This document shows, one piece after another, positions 23,120 through 35,551 of a stretch of 64,000 bases of DNA. This stretch comes from Boesenbergia rotunda. Its lineage: Eukaryota > Streptophyta > Magnoliopsida > Zingiberales > Zingiberaceae. The translations under genes and the position numbers were made by a program. Below the pieces are notes generated by a model. The model searched no databases, had not been told where the DNA came from, and saw only the letters and a list, made by a program, of their open reading frames with translations. Numbering within the stretch: the first letter of the stretch is position 1; each line of letters starts with the position of its first letter. The DNA lies in the NCBI GenBank assembly GCA_024364735.1, contig JAGFNQ010001188.1, forward strand, positions 318,607 to 382,606, in the 5' to 3' direction.

Positions 23120-24388
23120 ATTTTGAAAACTAACATTAACGAATTAGGACACAAAATTAAAGTACAACGCATATTTATTTCTTTAACCTAGGTCTACACT
23201 TAATCCTAATGGAAACAGTGGATTATTTGAAACTAAGTATGAGAATAACAGCAAAAAAAAATTTACAAAGGGAAAGAATCCCCAAGGATGATGATGTAAA
23301 CATCAAACATTCTTCTCTTTATGAATTGCTAGTTGTTTTTAAATAAAAAATAAAATAAAATAAATTGCTAGTTGTTGAATCCCTTTGTTAACAAAATAAT
23401 GGATTGTTGTTAGGAGACAACAGAAGTTAAAAAAAAAAAGGCTCAAGGAGGAATCCACCATGGTGTTGTATCAAGATATGAAATTCTTCGTATTACCATT
23501 AACATTAAAGAGCCTCTCACAAAAAGATTGTCAAATCCCTTTGCTCCACCTCAAGTTAGGGATTTAATGGTTATTTTGCTACTCCAAACAAGTCAAGCAA
23601 GCACATCTTTGGAAATAAAAATGTACTCAATCAACAAATCACAAAAGATATTTCTGCACAAATAAAGAAGTTCATTGGGTGCGGCTGCTCTCATTCTTGA
23701 AATGTACACCAAAGCAAGTTATTGGAGATGGTGCGGGATTCAGAAAATATCATTTCAGATTTTAAATGGAGGGTATTCATATAGATACTGAAGCACAACA
23801 CATGAAAGGACAAAAAGAGATATTCTTCAATCCTGGAAACACACCAAGTTAAAATCCTTTCTCCAGCTACTTTGATTACATCAAGAACCAAATCTTATAA
23901 AATGATCAATTGCAGAAATTTTCAGGCCTCATATAATTGAATTCTCCAAGATAAGAATAGCAAGGTAATGAGAATTTGAGCAAATCCTACAAGTCTGCAC
24001 ATCATTTAATTCCAGAGAAAATGCCTACAAGTTCATCGGAAGCGAAAATGCCTGAGTTTTGGTTCTCTCCAAAAGGGAGAAGGTAGGTCAAACATGTGTA
24101 GTTTTTGCAATATTTTAATTAATTAATATTACCTTGCATCAGCATTACACTCTAACATATCAAAACTATGCAAATTTCAGACTTTATAAGTGACCTGGAA
24201 ATCCAAAAGCATACTACAACTTCAACTTGCTAATTAAACAATACAGGTTGAATTAATCTCTCCCCCCCAAGGTTGACATATGCACTAAACAGAGGAGGCA
24301 GCAAAACAAATGATTTCTAAAGTTTCCGATTGATGAATTTACACTTAAGTTCGAAATTTTCATAAAAGTAATTTCACAACTTCCTAAT

Positions 24389-24628
24389 TTTTCATGGAGC
24401 AATGATACGCAGCGAGAAATTTTAGCGAGAAATTCAATGGGAATGACGTGGTACTTTTTGGGTACACATCTGATTACCGCTTGGACACCAACGGCGGCCG
24501 GAGCCCCGAACCAAACTATAGCTGGGAGCACCGTGAACGCGTCGAAGATCAGTACAATTGAAGTGTCACGTCATTCCCATTGGGTTTCTCGTTGAAAATT
24601 CTCGCTGCATATCATTTTTCTTTTCATG
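24389..24628. mobile_element. MULE-type MITE in the DsbA-like gene's leader intron
   Basis: The element is 24397-24620 (224 bp), flanked by TTTTCATG on both sides (8 bp exact, or 9 bp with one mismatch). The ends are inverted for about 55 bp (GAGCAATGATACGCAGCGAG versus GAAAAATGATATGCAGCGAG). The centre carries the core GCCCCGAACCAAACTATA...CACCGTGAAC shared with the elements at 1.76 and 51.06 kb. No coding capacity. Confidence 0.8.
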
Positions 24629-25223
24629 TGTGATGGGGTCTTTCTACTAGATCATCTACTTTTGCCAAACACGCAATTACTTTATATTTTTCCTAGAACA
24701 AGGCACTTGATTTCCAATAGAATGGAGACATGGCAAGATATTGTAGAAATTTCATTTTATGATCCTAACAACCACCGTTTCGCTTTAGAGCACCTGCTTA
24801 TGAAGAAAGAACCTTTACACTTGATTTTGAGCTAACGATTCCGACCAAGATAGATTCATTGCTTCATCATTCAATTTCTCTTCAAAAAGGTGCTAAAAAT
24901 TCGATTAAAAAAATATTTTTTTACACTATAAGTCCCTTAAATCGATATTTCCCATCATAAATCCTCAATTTGTTCAACTTCTGTTCGATAAATTCCTAGG
25001 TCCGACAAAGAAACTTCGTACCGAAACCCTCAAGTAGAGGGGACCAAAAAAATCCCCTTTTCTCCTTTGGGCTTGTAGCACAACTAAAATCGATTATATG
25101 GTGTAAAACCCAATAAGAAAACTAAAGAACAACGCAAAAATAGGTTAAATCAATCAAAATTTGATCCTCCGTAGATAAAGTAAATTACTCCAAGGAAGAG
25201 AATCGGAGCGAGGATGGCGATAC

Positions 25224-25440
25224 CTGAGATAGCGAAGACGCCTCCACGCCACAACTACGAGAGAGCGAGAGGGAGAGGGAGGGCGGTTGGTGGCTCCATG
25301 GCTGACTACTTAACAACTGCCTTGTAGGCTCGATCTCGATCTCAATCTATCGTCCATCATGCTTGCTTCAAAGATCTCCAGAGCCATGGTGAATCGAAAT
25401 GAGATGTCAAAGTATCGATTTTGACATTTTGAGAGAGTCA
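25224..25440 (-). promoter_or_regulatory. Leader exon and promoter-proximal region of the DsbA-like gene
   Basis: The minus strand ends in CTATCTCAG followed by GTATCG, a good donor that pairs with the acceptor just before the ATG at 22965. The exon is CT-rich and has two short upstream ORFs, each closed by its own stop before the donor, which could lower translation. The upper boundary is arbitrary. Confidence 0.5.
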
Positions 25441-26496
25441 CGCCGCCTTTTATTGATTTTTTTGATTTACCGAATCACCGTTTTTTTAATTCAATAAAAT
25501 TCTTTTCTTTACTTTTTTTTTTTATCTATTTTAACTTAATCACAATCATAAATGTAAAAAACGGTTCTACGTGTTTGTCTTAGATGTCACATAATCAATT
25601 TCATAATCATTTATAAAATATAAATATTAATATTAATAGATGATTCTATCAGTATGAAATATCTTATTGATTGTTTTATCTTATTATTGTCGGATGAAAT
25701 TCTTATAATTTATACTCTTTTTTTTAAAATAGAACCTCATAAAGGACCTGTGACAATTTCATCTTTTTACCACCTATAAACGTAGACAAACTGATTTAAA
25801 ATCAATTTAAATATAACAAACTGCGCCAAGAATTTTAGTCAAACTCATTCAACATGAAAGGGATAAATTCTTTTGTTTATTTACCTTCGATCCTCAAATT
25901 ATTCATTTTAATGCAAGAAATTCAACCAAGTGAAATAAGAATATGAAGATTGTATGTAAGATTATTTAAAAATTAATTTAAGTTGCATTATTATGCCATT
26001 TGAAAATCAAACTATATGCATTCAAAAATTTATTTAAGCAAAACATCTCCTAATTATTTATCTATATAATTAAAATAGTATTTCTCTTTCAAAATTATTA
26101 AAATAATAACTAAATTTATCTAAACCCTTTAACTAAATTTGTGCTGTTTTTTTATTAAAAATACATCATTTTAAAATTGATGATCGTCCAAAGTGGTATA
26201 ATTTTAGTGAAAATTATTTTAAGATGGAACATAAAAGAGCATTTAAATATCAAATTATAAAAGGAAATTGTCCAAACGACGTAAGTAAAAGTAAAAATTT
26301 TCTAAATCACGTATTACTTTGATAATTATCAAAAATGTGCTTATTTGTGTAAATTTTCTATATCATCCATCAAAATTTATTTGTTAGTCTCTTTTTTCTC
26401 TCATTTACATATAACTTTTCTCTGCACTTCTTCTTCAAATTAAATTTTGCATGCAACTATAATAGTTTCTAAAAATAAGCATCACAACTTAATTAG
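25441..26496. other. AT-rich intergenic DNA
   Basis: No open frame, repeat boundary or RNA gene that I can support. Confidence 0.5.
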
Positions 26497-26779
26497 ACTA
26501 ACACCGTGGTATTCTCCAATTAGATGTCCCTAAGGCTATGGTATAGCGATAGGATCGCTAGTCGCTATCTCAAGTATTCGTGATTTGATCCCCAATTACG
26601 GCGTATTTATAAGAATTTTTTCTCCAAATGGGGCACAAACCCTTGGACGCGGTGCTTCTAGACCGCCCACCGCTAGTGCTTCCCGATTTATCCTAGCGGC
26701 CGGTGGGAAATTTTCATATGGTCGGGCCGGTCGCCCGAGGTTGGAAAAACCTCGTTAATCACTAACACCGCGGTATTCT
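26497..26779 (+). mobile_element. tRNA-derived SINE with 19-bp target duplication
   Basis: The body is 26516-26760 (245 bp). It lies between near-identical 19-bp direct repeats (26497-26515 and 26761-26779, one mismatch, ACTAACACCG(T/C)GGTATTCT). The 5' part has a box A-like CTATGGTATAGCG and a box B-like GATTTGATCCCC, the split RNA polymerase III promoter of tRNA-derived SINEs. The sequence just outside the duplications is also partly repeated (TTTCTAAAAAT). No coding capacity; mobilised by a LINE reverse transcriptase. Confidence 0.75.
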
Positions 26780-26826
26780 TGATTTCTAAAAATCAACATC
26801 ACGGTAATTGGGGAGACTAGTACCAA

Positions 26827-26856
26827 CTTGGTCTTGGTCTTGGTCTTGGTCTTGGT
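26827..26856 (+). repeat. (CTTGGT)5 microsatellite
   Basis: Five perfect hexamer units immediately downstream of the SINE. Confidence 0.95.
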
Positions 26857-26979
26857 CTGCTGTCAAATTAGACCCAATGTGATCCAAATCGCTTAAAGAT
26901 TAGGCCTAAGCATTTTAGTTGAAAATTAACATAATACTTTCGCACCTCTGGAGAACTCGAAATAAGTTACGGATAATAC

Positions 26980-27190
26980 ATTTGGACTCCTTACAACCTC
27001 AAAAAATCATAAGATTTGAAATGATTATAATATGAGCTCTTTAAATCAATCAGTGAATTTTGAGTGAAACTCATTGATTGATCTAAACTATTTGAATTTC
27101 TGTAAACTTACAACCATCAAATAGAGTTGAGTAACAGGAAAATAGATATGATGTTAAATTTGGATTCTAATCAAGGAAAATAGTAGACCT
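26980..27190. repeat. Diverged relic of the giant inverted-repeat family
   Basis: The stretch with GTGAAACTCATTGATTGA...ATTTGAATT...GTTGAG...ATGATG follows the same order of blocks as 10320-10440 (ACCGAAACTCACTGATTGA and onward). Identity is moderate by eye. It indicates that the giant inverted repeat belongs to a dispersed family. Confidence 0.45.
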
Positions 27191-27589
27191 CATGTAAGGT
27201 AATAAGGAGACCCCAAGACCACTTTGAGTATAATTTGAGAGTCCTCTCATTTTTTGGTCACTGTTCCGATTAATAGATACTCGTGATTTACCTCTCTTCA
27301 TAATAATTTAGAGATTGACTATGAGAAATATTTAAGATAAACGCTATCATCTTTTGTCACTATAAAAAATTAAAAATAGATTAGTCGCAATTTAACCCTG
27401 GTCTGATCTCACATCAGGCCTTGGGCCTCGTCTCCAGTTCAGATCCATGGCAGTGAAGACACTCCAATTAAGGATGTTGATGGGCCCGAATCTACTAGTT
27501 TAAATTGTCACGAAAGTTGGGACCATCAAATTTAAATATAAATGAATGAAATGCTGGAAACCCTTTTACAATCAAAAGTATGAAAATGT
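27191..27589. other. Intergenic DNA
   Basis: No gene or element recognised. Confidence 0.4.
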
Positions 27590-30237
27590 AATATAGGGGC
27601 CACAGGTCGTATTTTTCTCGGGGCTAGTTGACGTTGAGTGATTCGTGCTTGTATTTATGTGTCGTTTGTGTCTTCGGGTTTCAAATAAAGATTTGGGTTT
27701 TGGGTTGCAATTCAGAGATGAAAGTGCAAAGAAAATTAAAGAAACTCAACTCATGAACCTTAAACCAAGTAATGACAATTGATGAGCTTAGCCAACGAAC
27801 AACTCAATCAAAGCATTTGCACCATTTTGGAAAGAAAACACGGCTCTGATTTCGATTGCAAGAATACACTTCAAACTGATTTAAACTCAAAGCATCATCA
27901 CTCAAGCCGAAACTGAACTTGACCTAAATGCAAGCAAATAAATCTAAACAACTTGATACCAAGTGAAGTCAACTCATGTGCCAAAAGCTTAAATGAACTG
28001 CAGGGATGTTAATCTGATACAAAACAAATTTCAGAAACTGATCAAATTCAGCTTAGAAATGTGAGCTAACAATGGACTGATTGCAGGTTGGAAAGAAGAA
28101 TTGCAGTAGCAAGATTCAAATCCATGCAGAAACGTCCAGAACAGAACTGAAATGCACAAGAAAGATGCTTAACAAGCTACTGAAAATGTTCAGGGAAAAT
28201 CAGAGAAGCTACTGAAAATTTGATACGGCTTCAGAAATATTAACTCAAACCTTGCAGCTATGAAAATCGAACTGATGTGCAGCTGAATTAAGCTAACATG
28301 CAGAAATGGAATGGATTCAGAAATTCAGACCAAGGCTGATAACTTCAGAAATGAACTTATGTGCAGCTTTTGGAAGCAGAAATTCAGCAGCAGATATGGG
28401 ACTCGAGTTATCAGAAATCAGAATTCAGAAACAGATTGAATTAATTCAGCTTGGAAGACCAAGCTGCCAATGAAGAGAAGACAGCTGATGCAGAAACTGA
28501 AGTGGCACACAAGGGAGTTGATACGCAGGGTGTGCAGAAAATGGATAGCATTTGCAGAAACGCAGAGTTGAAATCAGGGAACAATGAATTCAGAAATTTT
28601 CGAAACAACTTCGATCGAATTCAGATGCATTTCAGAAAGAATAACTGAGGAATGCCAAACTGAACTCAATGGTAGATAATGGAATCGAATTCCAGAATTG
28701 AAGTTGCAGTGTTTTCGGAAATAAACAGCTGATACGCTAAGGGAAAGTCTGATCAGAAATATGGAATTGAAATTAAATGCAGATCAAACTCAAATCAAAC
28801 TCATTTGCTACCAAATTGTTAACTTAAATCTCAGGAACTAAAACCAGAAAAGAATTGAATTCGAATTAGACTGAAAAATTGCAGAAATTAAACTGGCAAT
28901 GGAAAAACAGAGCTGATACGCAAGCTTCAGCTGATACGCAAGAAATTAATGCAGCAAATCACTGAAATTAAGAGTAATGGTCCACTAAACAAGCTTCCTA
29001 ACTATTATACTTGCAGAAAATAAACCTAACTTAAGCAAAACAACAAAGAAACGAAATTAACTAATCCGAAACCAAGACAGAAATTAAACTAAAGCAGAAT
29101 TGGAAAATTAAGCTACAAACACAATGAAATTAGCTAGTTAAACTACTCCTCAATCTTCCCTAAGCTCAAGACTTCTTGGTCGTCAATCAAGAGCTGGCTT
29201 CGAACCCCTAGGCTCAGCAAATCGATGGGAGAACAGCTCAGTTGGTCGAATCTACTCAAACTGCACAGTTGGGGAAATTTCCAATCCGAAAGCTTCAATC
29301 TCAGTTTTGAGCTGCGATGGTGATTTGGAGAAGACCTGAGCTCACCTGAGAACCCCTACAAGTGGCTCAAGTCGTCGAAATTTGATTGTAGCTGAGATGT
29401 AAGCTCCCGGACCACAAAGAGTGCCGAAACCCTCAAACAAACTCTGTCCGGATGAAATCTGAGTTGAACTCTCCACCCTAGCTATCTCCAATGATCCAAA
29501 TCTGATCTTGATGAAGAATTGAGGGGTCGCGCCCCTTGATTGAAGAAAAACGGAAGAAAATGCTAAGAACATGAAGAACCTACTGTACGGCGAGGAAACG
29601 CGACGAGGAAAGCTGCTGCCTAATTTTTCCTTAAGTAATTAAAATTGGACGGCTCAGATTGATTGGAGGAAATCCAACGGTTGATCTTGCTCTGATTGGA
29701 ACCAAACTTTTATGATGATGATCTGGGGTCAGGATTTGCCTCATGGTAGCTCGGATCCTCTAGATGTGCAACGGATGGTCCAGATCAACTCTATCTGTGA
29801 ATGGACGCTCTAGAGCCCTCCTTGCTTGATCCAACGGTTGATTGAGCTCTGATTGGAATGAAACCTTCAGATCTTGATCATAGAGCTTGATCAACCCTAA
29901 CCCTAGCTCGGATTGCTTCAGATCGACCCGGATGGCTCAGATCTAGCCGCTCTTGAATCGGACGGCCCGGATTAATCGTAGGCTTGATAATTCGATCCGG
30001 TTCACATCCGACTCAAGTTTGACCCAGTATGCCCTAGGTCCAGGATCCTTTCATGCCTACAAAAAATATATCAGAAAATTAGTGGCCAAATAATCCAAAA
30101 ATTGTGTAATTTTGCAATAAAGTCCAAAATAAGATAAAGTTCCAAAACCTAGGGTAAAATCATAATTAAGCAATAAAAAACATGGGTCAAACATGGATTT
30201 TAGCAATTAAAATAATCAATAAAATGGTGCTTATCAG
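27590..30237 (-). repeat. Unclassified LTR-like repeat unit
   Basis: 27700-29100 is a purine-rich, monotonous sequence built on CAGAAAT and GCTGATACGCA motifs with no long frame. 29150-30050 is mixed-sequence and contains short GATTGGAA / CCAACGGTTGA repeats. On the minus strand the right edge reads TGATAAGCACC, a common LTR start, and is followed by an abrupt change to Copia sequence. I could not find a matching second end, gag or pol; a non-autonomous LTR element is the best guess. Confidence 0.4.
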
Positions 30238-32003
30238 ATTTCTATAGAAAAGGGCATGGGAAAGCCTTCTTTTCATGATCATCTAGACTTAAGAGAAGAA
30301 AGAGGGGGAGCTTTTGTGAAAATGAAAATATCATTATGAAAAGAGAGGTTTAGAAACCATTCTATGTGTCAAATAGAAGTGGATGAAGTTGGTAAATATA
30401 GGAAATCATGATTGAATTTCAAAGTTGATACAAAGTTGATACTATTTGTGGATTTTTGGGTTTGTATCAAAAGTCAAGAACGGTTATTGTTTTTCTTGAA
30501 CAATATTTTTCTAGGGTAGCGAATACTCTAACAAACGTGCTTGCAAAATTTTTCATTTTTCCGAATTTTCTGAAATTTTATACGCGTTTCTGAATTTCGG
30601 CTGGAAATTCTGAAACTTGCGTATCAGTCGACTGGCAGGATCGCAATCGACTGCAGTATGGGCAGAATGGGTTTTGGTGATTTCTGAGAGGTTTTTCAGA
30701 AATCTGGTTGAGTTCTATTTGGCACCAAGGGGTAAGGTTGCTTGGGGCAATCTTTTTGATAGTGTCAAAGGGGGAGAACTTGGGTGTTAAGTTGTGTTTG
30801 GGTTGAAACTTAACTTTAATTGGTCTGTGAAACTTTGAAGTTAAGTGGGATAACTTAACCGGTTGTTGTAAGTAGAGTTAAGTTGGGAGAACTTAACTTT
30901 GGATTAGCATGAGAATTGAAAATTGGAAGAAAGCATAGGTTAAGGGGGAGGTTGTCTCTTGTTTGTTATGCTTTGTTTTTCAATTGTTTTTGCTATTATT
31001 ATTGTTATATGTTTACCTAACTTAATATATTGCCACACATCAAAAAGGGGAGATTGTTGGGGCAATCGGCCCTGAGATGATATGGAGGATCATGGGTTTT
31101 GATGTGTGTCGTCAATATGGTTAAGTTAGGATTATTGTTGGACTAATATATGTACAGGAGTGTACAGGTGCACAGGACACATGGACTTGGTTGATGTCTT
31201 CAAGTGAAGGGTGGCATGGAGGCAAGCTGGAGGCTTGCGTGCGCATCCGAGGGACTGGTGGATAGCAAGGACGATGAGCCGAGGACGCGGACTTCGAGGC
31301 ATACGCGAAGGATGGCATGGAGGCAAACTAGAGGTTTGCGTGCACATCCGAGGGACGAGACCCGAAGATGAAGAAGGCGTGAAGGCAACAGTCGAGGCTG
31401 CTGATGAAGAGTCAACCGGGTTGTGAGGGTCTGAGTATGAGTGATTGTACTCAGGGGCTAAGCCGGGATGGTTCGAGTGCAGAGTGAAATGTACTCGGGA
31501 GTGTAACCCTAGGCTTAAGACTCGGACCAGTCGACTGCCCTGGGGCAGTCGACTGGTGTAGGCTGGAATAGGCTGGCAGATTCGAACGTTGTACTGTAAC
31601 GGCCAAATCTAAGTGGACCAGTCGACTGCCCTAGGGGCAGTCGACTGGTAGCGGCTGTTTCAGATTCGAGCCCTATTTAAAAGGGCTCGTTTCATGCTAC
31701 TAGCTCTTGACGAAACTCGCTTGGGTAAAGTGAGTTAGTAGGCTTTTGTGCTCAGAGTGTTGTCCGTGATTGTGGTGAGGTTTCTCCACCCACAAGGAGC
31801 GACAGATCTAGCCGGAGGTTATCCTGGGCGTGATCCACCGACGGATTCTTAGATTAGTCACCCGTCCGGGGTGGATACCAAGTAAATCGATTTGTTAGCA
31901 TTGTCTAGTATTGTTAGTCTTATTTACTTGTATTTCCGCTACGCTAACAATTGTGTAGAGAAAACGACGAAGAATTGTTATTCACCCCCCTCTAGCAACG
32001 TCA
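30238..32003 (+). mobile_element. 3' half of a Copia-type element (internal tail plus LTR)
   Basis: 30238-31054 is the non-coding 3' internal region known from the gag-only element, ending in AAAAAGGGGAGAT. The 3' LTR starts TGTTGGGGCAATCGG at 31055 and runs to about 32003, where it meets a Gypsy gag in the middle of a codon. Palindromes CAGTCGACTG lie at 31528-31650. The 5' half is missing. Related to the LTRs at 2.7 and 54.7 kb (shared GGCATGGAGGCAAGC-type stretches). Confidence 0.7.
31055..32003 (+). repeat. 3' LTR of the partial Copia element
   Basis: Begins at 31055 after the purine tract. The end is placed near 32003 from the CACCCCCCTCTAGC stretch that closes related LTRs; the last bases are uncertain. 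Confidence 0.65.
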
Positions 32004-32711
32004 TCGATCTATTAGTAGGCACGTCAAGTGCGACCTGATTGAATCTTTTGATATAAGCCCGTAAGGACTCTTTAGGACTCTGTTTCAAGGCGAAGAGGTT
32101 GAGGCTTATTTTGTGATGTCTCTTGCTGCTTGCAAAGTACGGGAGGAAGAGTCTCTTGAAGTCAGCAAACTCTCGTACAGACCCTTTCGGGAGTCTGTCG
32201 GACCAGCGCTGAGCGGGCCCTACCAGGGTGGTCAGGAACGCTTGACACTTGATGTCATTCGTGTATTGATGCAGCAAGGCTACATTCTCAAACTTCATCA
32301 GGTGTTCTTTCAGATCCGTGACTCCATATTCTGGAATAGACAGGAATCGGAAGTGCTTGAGGACTGGCTCTTGAAGGGCTTGGCTGGAGAAGGAGAATCT
32401 GGTGCGATCAGCTGGAACTGGGATAGCCGGGGCCTTCCCTTTGTTGAGCCTTGCCTGGCTGGAAGAGACTTCCAATGGGTCGGACTGTCCCGCACCCTCC
32501 GCTGGCCCGAAGAGCGCTTGGGGGAAGTAGGGACTACCACCGGGGCGAGCCTTACCTTCCGTGCCAACATGACCAGCCGCCTCAGAGGGACCTTCCTGAG
32601 TTGGCGGTCGGCAGTCTTCTGTTCGACTGCTAACTTTTGAGCTTTAGCAGCCACCAGCTACTCGAAGTCTTCTTTTGAGAGTGTAATTGTCACCTTGTTG
32701 GAGTCACCCAT
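31995..32711 (-). pseudogene. Degenerate Ty3/Gypsy gag
   Basis: ATG at 32711. The N-terminal part meets an in-frame TAG near 32661, and the frame shifts near 32475. The following 160 codons show the Retrotrans_gag domain (CQAFLTTLVGPAQRW, FADFKRLFLPYFASSKR, ESLRAYIKRFNQVALDVP), as in plant Tat-type Gypsy elements. The gene stops at the joint with the Copia LTR near 31995-32003. Everything downstream of this point is lost. Confidence 0.75.
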
Positions 32712-32756
32712 CTTCGTCTTCGATCAGGCGGAATTTCACACAGACGGTGCCAAATT

Positions 32757-33814
32757 TGATCCTGTCGACAAGCGGAGAGGGCTCTCACTCAGATGACTTG
32801 ATCGACCAGAGATGACCCAGTCAGACGCACGAGTTACGGCGGTGTGTGAGTCGGAGTTGGGATCAAAGGCTAGCAGGACAGGGCTGAGTTGGAATCGGAC
32901 CCAAAATGGGGATACAAGAAGTGGAGAGGAAGATTTCAACAGCGGAATCCCTTTTTTGAAGCACCTCAAGGGCCTTGTATAGGGAGGAAAAGGCCCCCTG
33001 TCTTATCGGGGTTGTCTTGTCTCATTAAGGACCTGACATGGCCACTAAAGGGTTTGTCCATGCTGTCCCTTTTCAATCTCTGATAAAGTCAGAGGCACTG
33101 GGGGATATGATTATGGCAGGTGTCTTTTCCTCATAATGAGAGGATTTGGAAGATCTCGTTGTATTTAATGGAGTCTGATCATGATTAAACAACTCAGCTA
33201 GTGGGTCACTCGTGCTTGTCCTATTATGTATCTATGAATCCATCCAGCTCTGGTCGACCGGCCGAAAGTAGTCACCCAGAGGGGGCTCGGTAGCTCCGCT
33301 ATCAGCGATTCTTGGGTGGGTCAGTCGCCCGAATGGATTCAGTTGTTCCTAGTGCATGCCAGTTCGACCGATCAGTTGGGTGTGCCCGACCGGCCGGTCG
33401 CGTGCATCCGGCCGGTCGGGTGCGTCCGACCGGACGGTCGAGGGTGCCTGACCGGACAGCCGGCCACAGGTCATGAGTTCTTCAGAGCAGGGTGAATAAT
33501 TCGATGGACAGGATGGTTTACTCGTTCGGTCAGGCTTTCCCGACCAGGACCCTCCGCCCGGAACTCGCCTACACCGTTCCCTTTCAAAAAAGAGTGTCTT
33601 GTATTCCGCCTGACCGACTGAGCCTTCTCGGTCGGGTTCTGCTGACCGGGCCCGCCCCCTCCGACCGACTACTGCCTGCAGGATCAGACCCGCGTAACCC
33701 CAAGTGTCTTTATCAGGCTAGGTTAGCACCCTAGGCGCTCAATTGTCCTTACTCGACCGAGTTCCGACCCGACCGGACTCCCTACCAGGTCATAAGACAT
33801 ATCCAACTGGATCA
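32757..33814 (-). repeat. 5' LTR of a Gypsy element
   Basis: The plus strand begins TGATCCTGTCGACAAGCG and ends CTGGATCA. A GTGCCAAATT stretch at the inner border is typical of Gypsy elements of the Tat type. Near 33244-33450 it holds clustered GACCGGCCGG / CGGCCGGTCG palindromes. With 31995-32711 it forms the 5' end of a truncated element in minus orientation. Confidence 0.7.
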
Positions 33815-34473
33815 AATATATAGGTTGTTCGCCTCTTGCACGGATTCAAGTTGTTGGAAAAATTTCTTGTAATGTAGGATAAAAGCGTGTATAATAAATC
33901 TAATACGATTTTCCATCCTCATGCATCGAACTATCGATTATTGTTCGATCGATTATTTTATGTAGGCTGATCTTCGATAATTTTATTTCAACACGAGGTG
34001 CAAATGTTGTTTCAGATTATTGCATCCAAAAAGAGGGCGGAGATGTTGTGCTACTCTACCACGAAGATATTGTTGCTTTAATAGTCTTAAACAAATCCAC
34101 AAGAGAAGAATTTTTCAAAAACTTATATTTTGAAGATTAAATTGATCGTTTAATTAGATATCCATTGGTGGATTTAAATGGGATGAATTTAGATAGAAAA
34201 AAATGCAATAATATTTATTTATTTAAAGTATGAATAATAATTTTGATACCTAGACGAAGTTTGACAAAAATGATTAAAAATAGTTTATAAGCTCATACAG
34301 TTTATAAACTATTTTAGGAGCTTATAAACTATTATGTTTTATTTTTAAAATAAATTATTAAAATATTTAGATGAATTTATTTTAAATAACTTAAAGATAT
34401 TGATGTATTTGGTATTATAAGATTTTTTTATTAATAAATTTACAAAAAAAAGGATGTATATATATATATAATA

Positions 34474-34510
<37 letters not shown>

Positions 34511-35540
34511 ACACGAAATTAATTTACAAATTTATAATAAATGTTAAATCTATATGAAAATAAAAAAAACTATTTGATATTTTAATATAGAAAATTTTAA
34601 AAATTTAATGAATCATTAATCAAATAAAATTATAGTTAAAATTAATCAATAATATATTTGACAAATCAAGTGGAAGGATTTGTGTGTCGGGAATAGAAGA
34701 AATGGAAGGGAGCATCAGAGATTTTGTGCCCTGGGAAAAGAAGATGATAGAGTACATTGGGAAAAGAAGTCAACATAGAGAAAGTTATTAGGTTTGTAAA
34801 AATATATGGAGAGTAAAATCGGGATTAATGAAAATTTATAAAGATATTTTTGAGAATAAAATTATTAAAATAAAATCTTTTAAATATTTTAAAAAATAAT
34901 GTATAAGCTAGAGCTTATTTTAACAACTTATAAAAACTGTTTATAAAAAATTTTACTAAATATATTTAAAGAACTTATAAACTCTAAAATAATTTATAAA
35001 TTATTTTGTAGGGCTTTTAAGCTCAGCCAAATACACTTTTAAATTATTATTATTTTATTTGATTTTATTAGTTGATACTTTGTTTCAATTTAGACCATTA
35101 ATTATCCAATCAATTAGTGACATATGGACAGATCATTAAGAGTTTTAATTTTAAAATTGTATGCGAACGTTTTAACATGTCAAATATCTTATTAGTTAAA
35201 CGAATATGAGTTTGATTTAATAGGATAATAATATTATCGAGGAACATTTTTTAGAATTTAGAATTAAAAGATCACTTCAAAAATATCTTTTTCTGAATTG
35301 TTTCTGTAAAAAAAAATTATTTTTTAGTCAACTATAAAATTCTGAAAGGACAGATAATAAAACATATCAAGATTATGTTGAAAAGGCTAAATATAAATTC
35401 ATTCCAACAACTGGCGGATTCGTTCTTACAGGCCATTTTTCGGTTTCTTCTCCCATTTAAGTCCGCTTTCACCCGTTTCACGTCTCTGTCAACTCTTGAT
35501 CTGAGCCCTAGCCAACTGGTAGTGTGAGTACAACGATCCT
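33815..35540. other. AT-rich intergenic DNA with (TA)n
   Basis: No gene seen. A (TA)n microsatellite occupies about 34457-34507. Stretches such as CTTATAAACT recur between 34280 and 35030. Confidence 0.5.
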
Positions 35541-35551
35541 CCTCCCTCACG

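Larger units (their letters stand above)
21173..25440 (-). pseudogene. DsbA/FrnE-like thioredoxin-fold oxidoreductase gene, one frameshift
   Basis: Plant homologue of the FrnE/DsbA-like family (Arabidopsis At5g38900-type), a soluble thioredoxin-fold protein with a CxxC redox motif. Coding exons I placed: 22831-22965 (ATG at 22965), 22627-22749, 22496-22539, 22300-22425, 21528-21613, 21348-21404 and 21173-21265 (stop at 21173-21175). All junctions are GT/AG and phases agree, about 214 residues, the family's usual size. Exon 1 holds DVSSDTVCPWCFVG with the CPWC motif; the last exon holds SGGQPPEVF. Exon 21528-21613 has 86 bases where phase needs 85: an extra G near 21583 shifts the frame after KVGI. 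All else looks functional, so this is either a recent pseudogene or a base error. A leader exon (25224 upward) with short upstream ORFs is joined by a ~2.2-kb intron. Confidence 0.85.
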
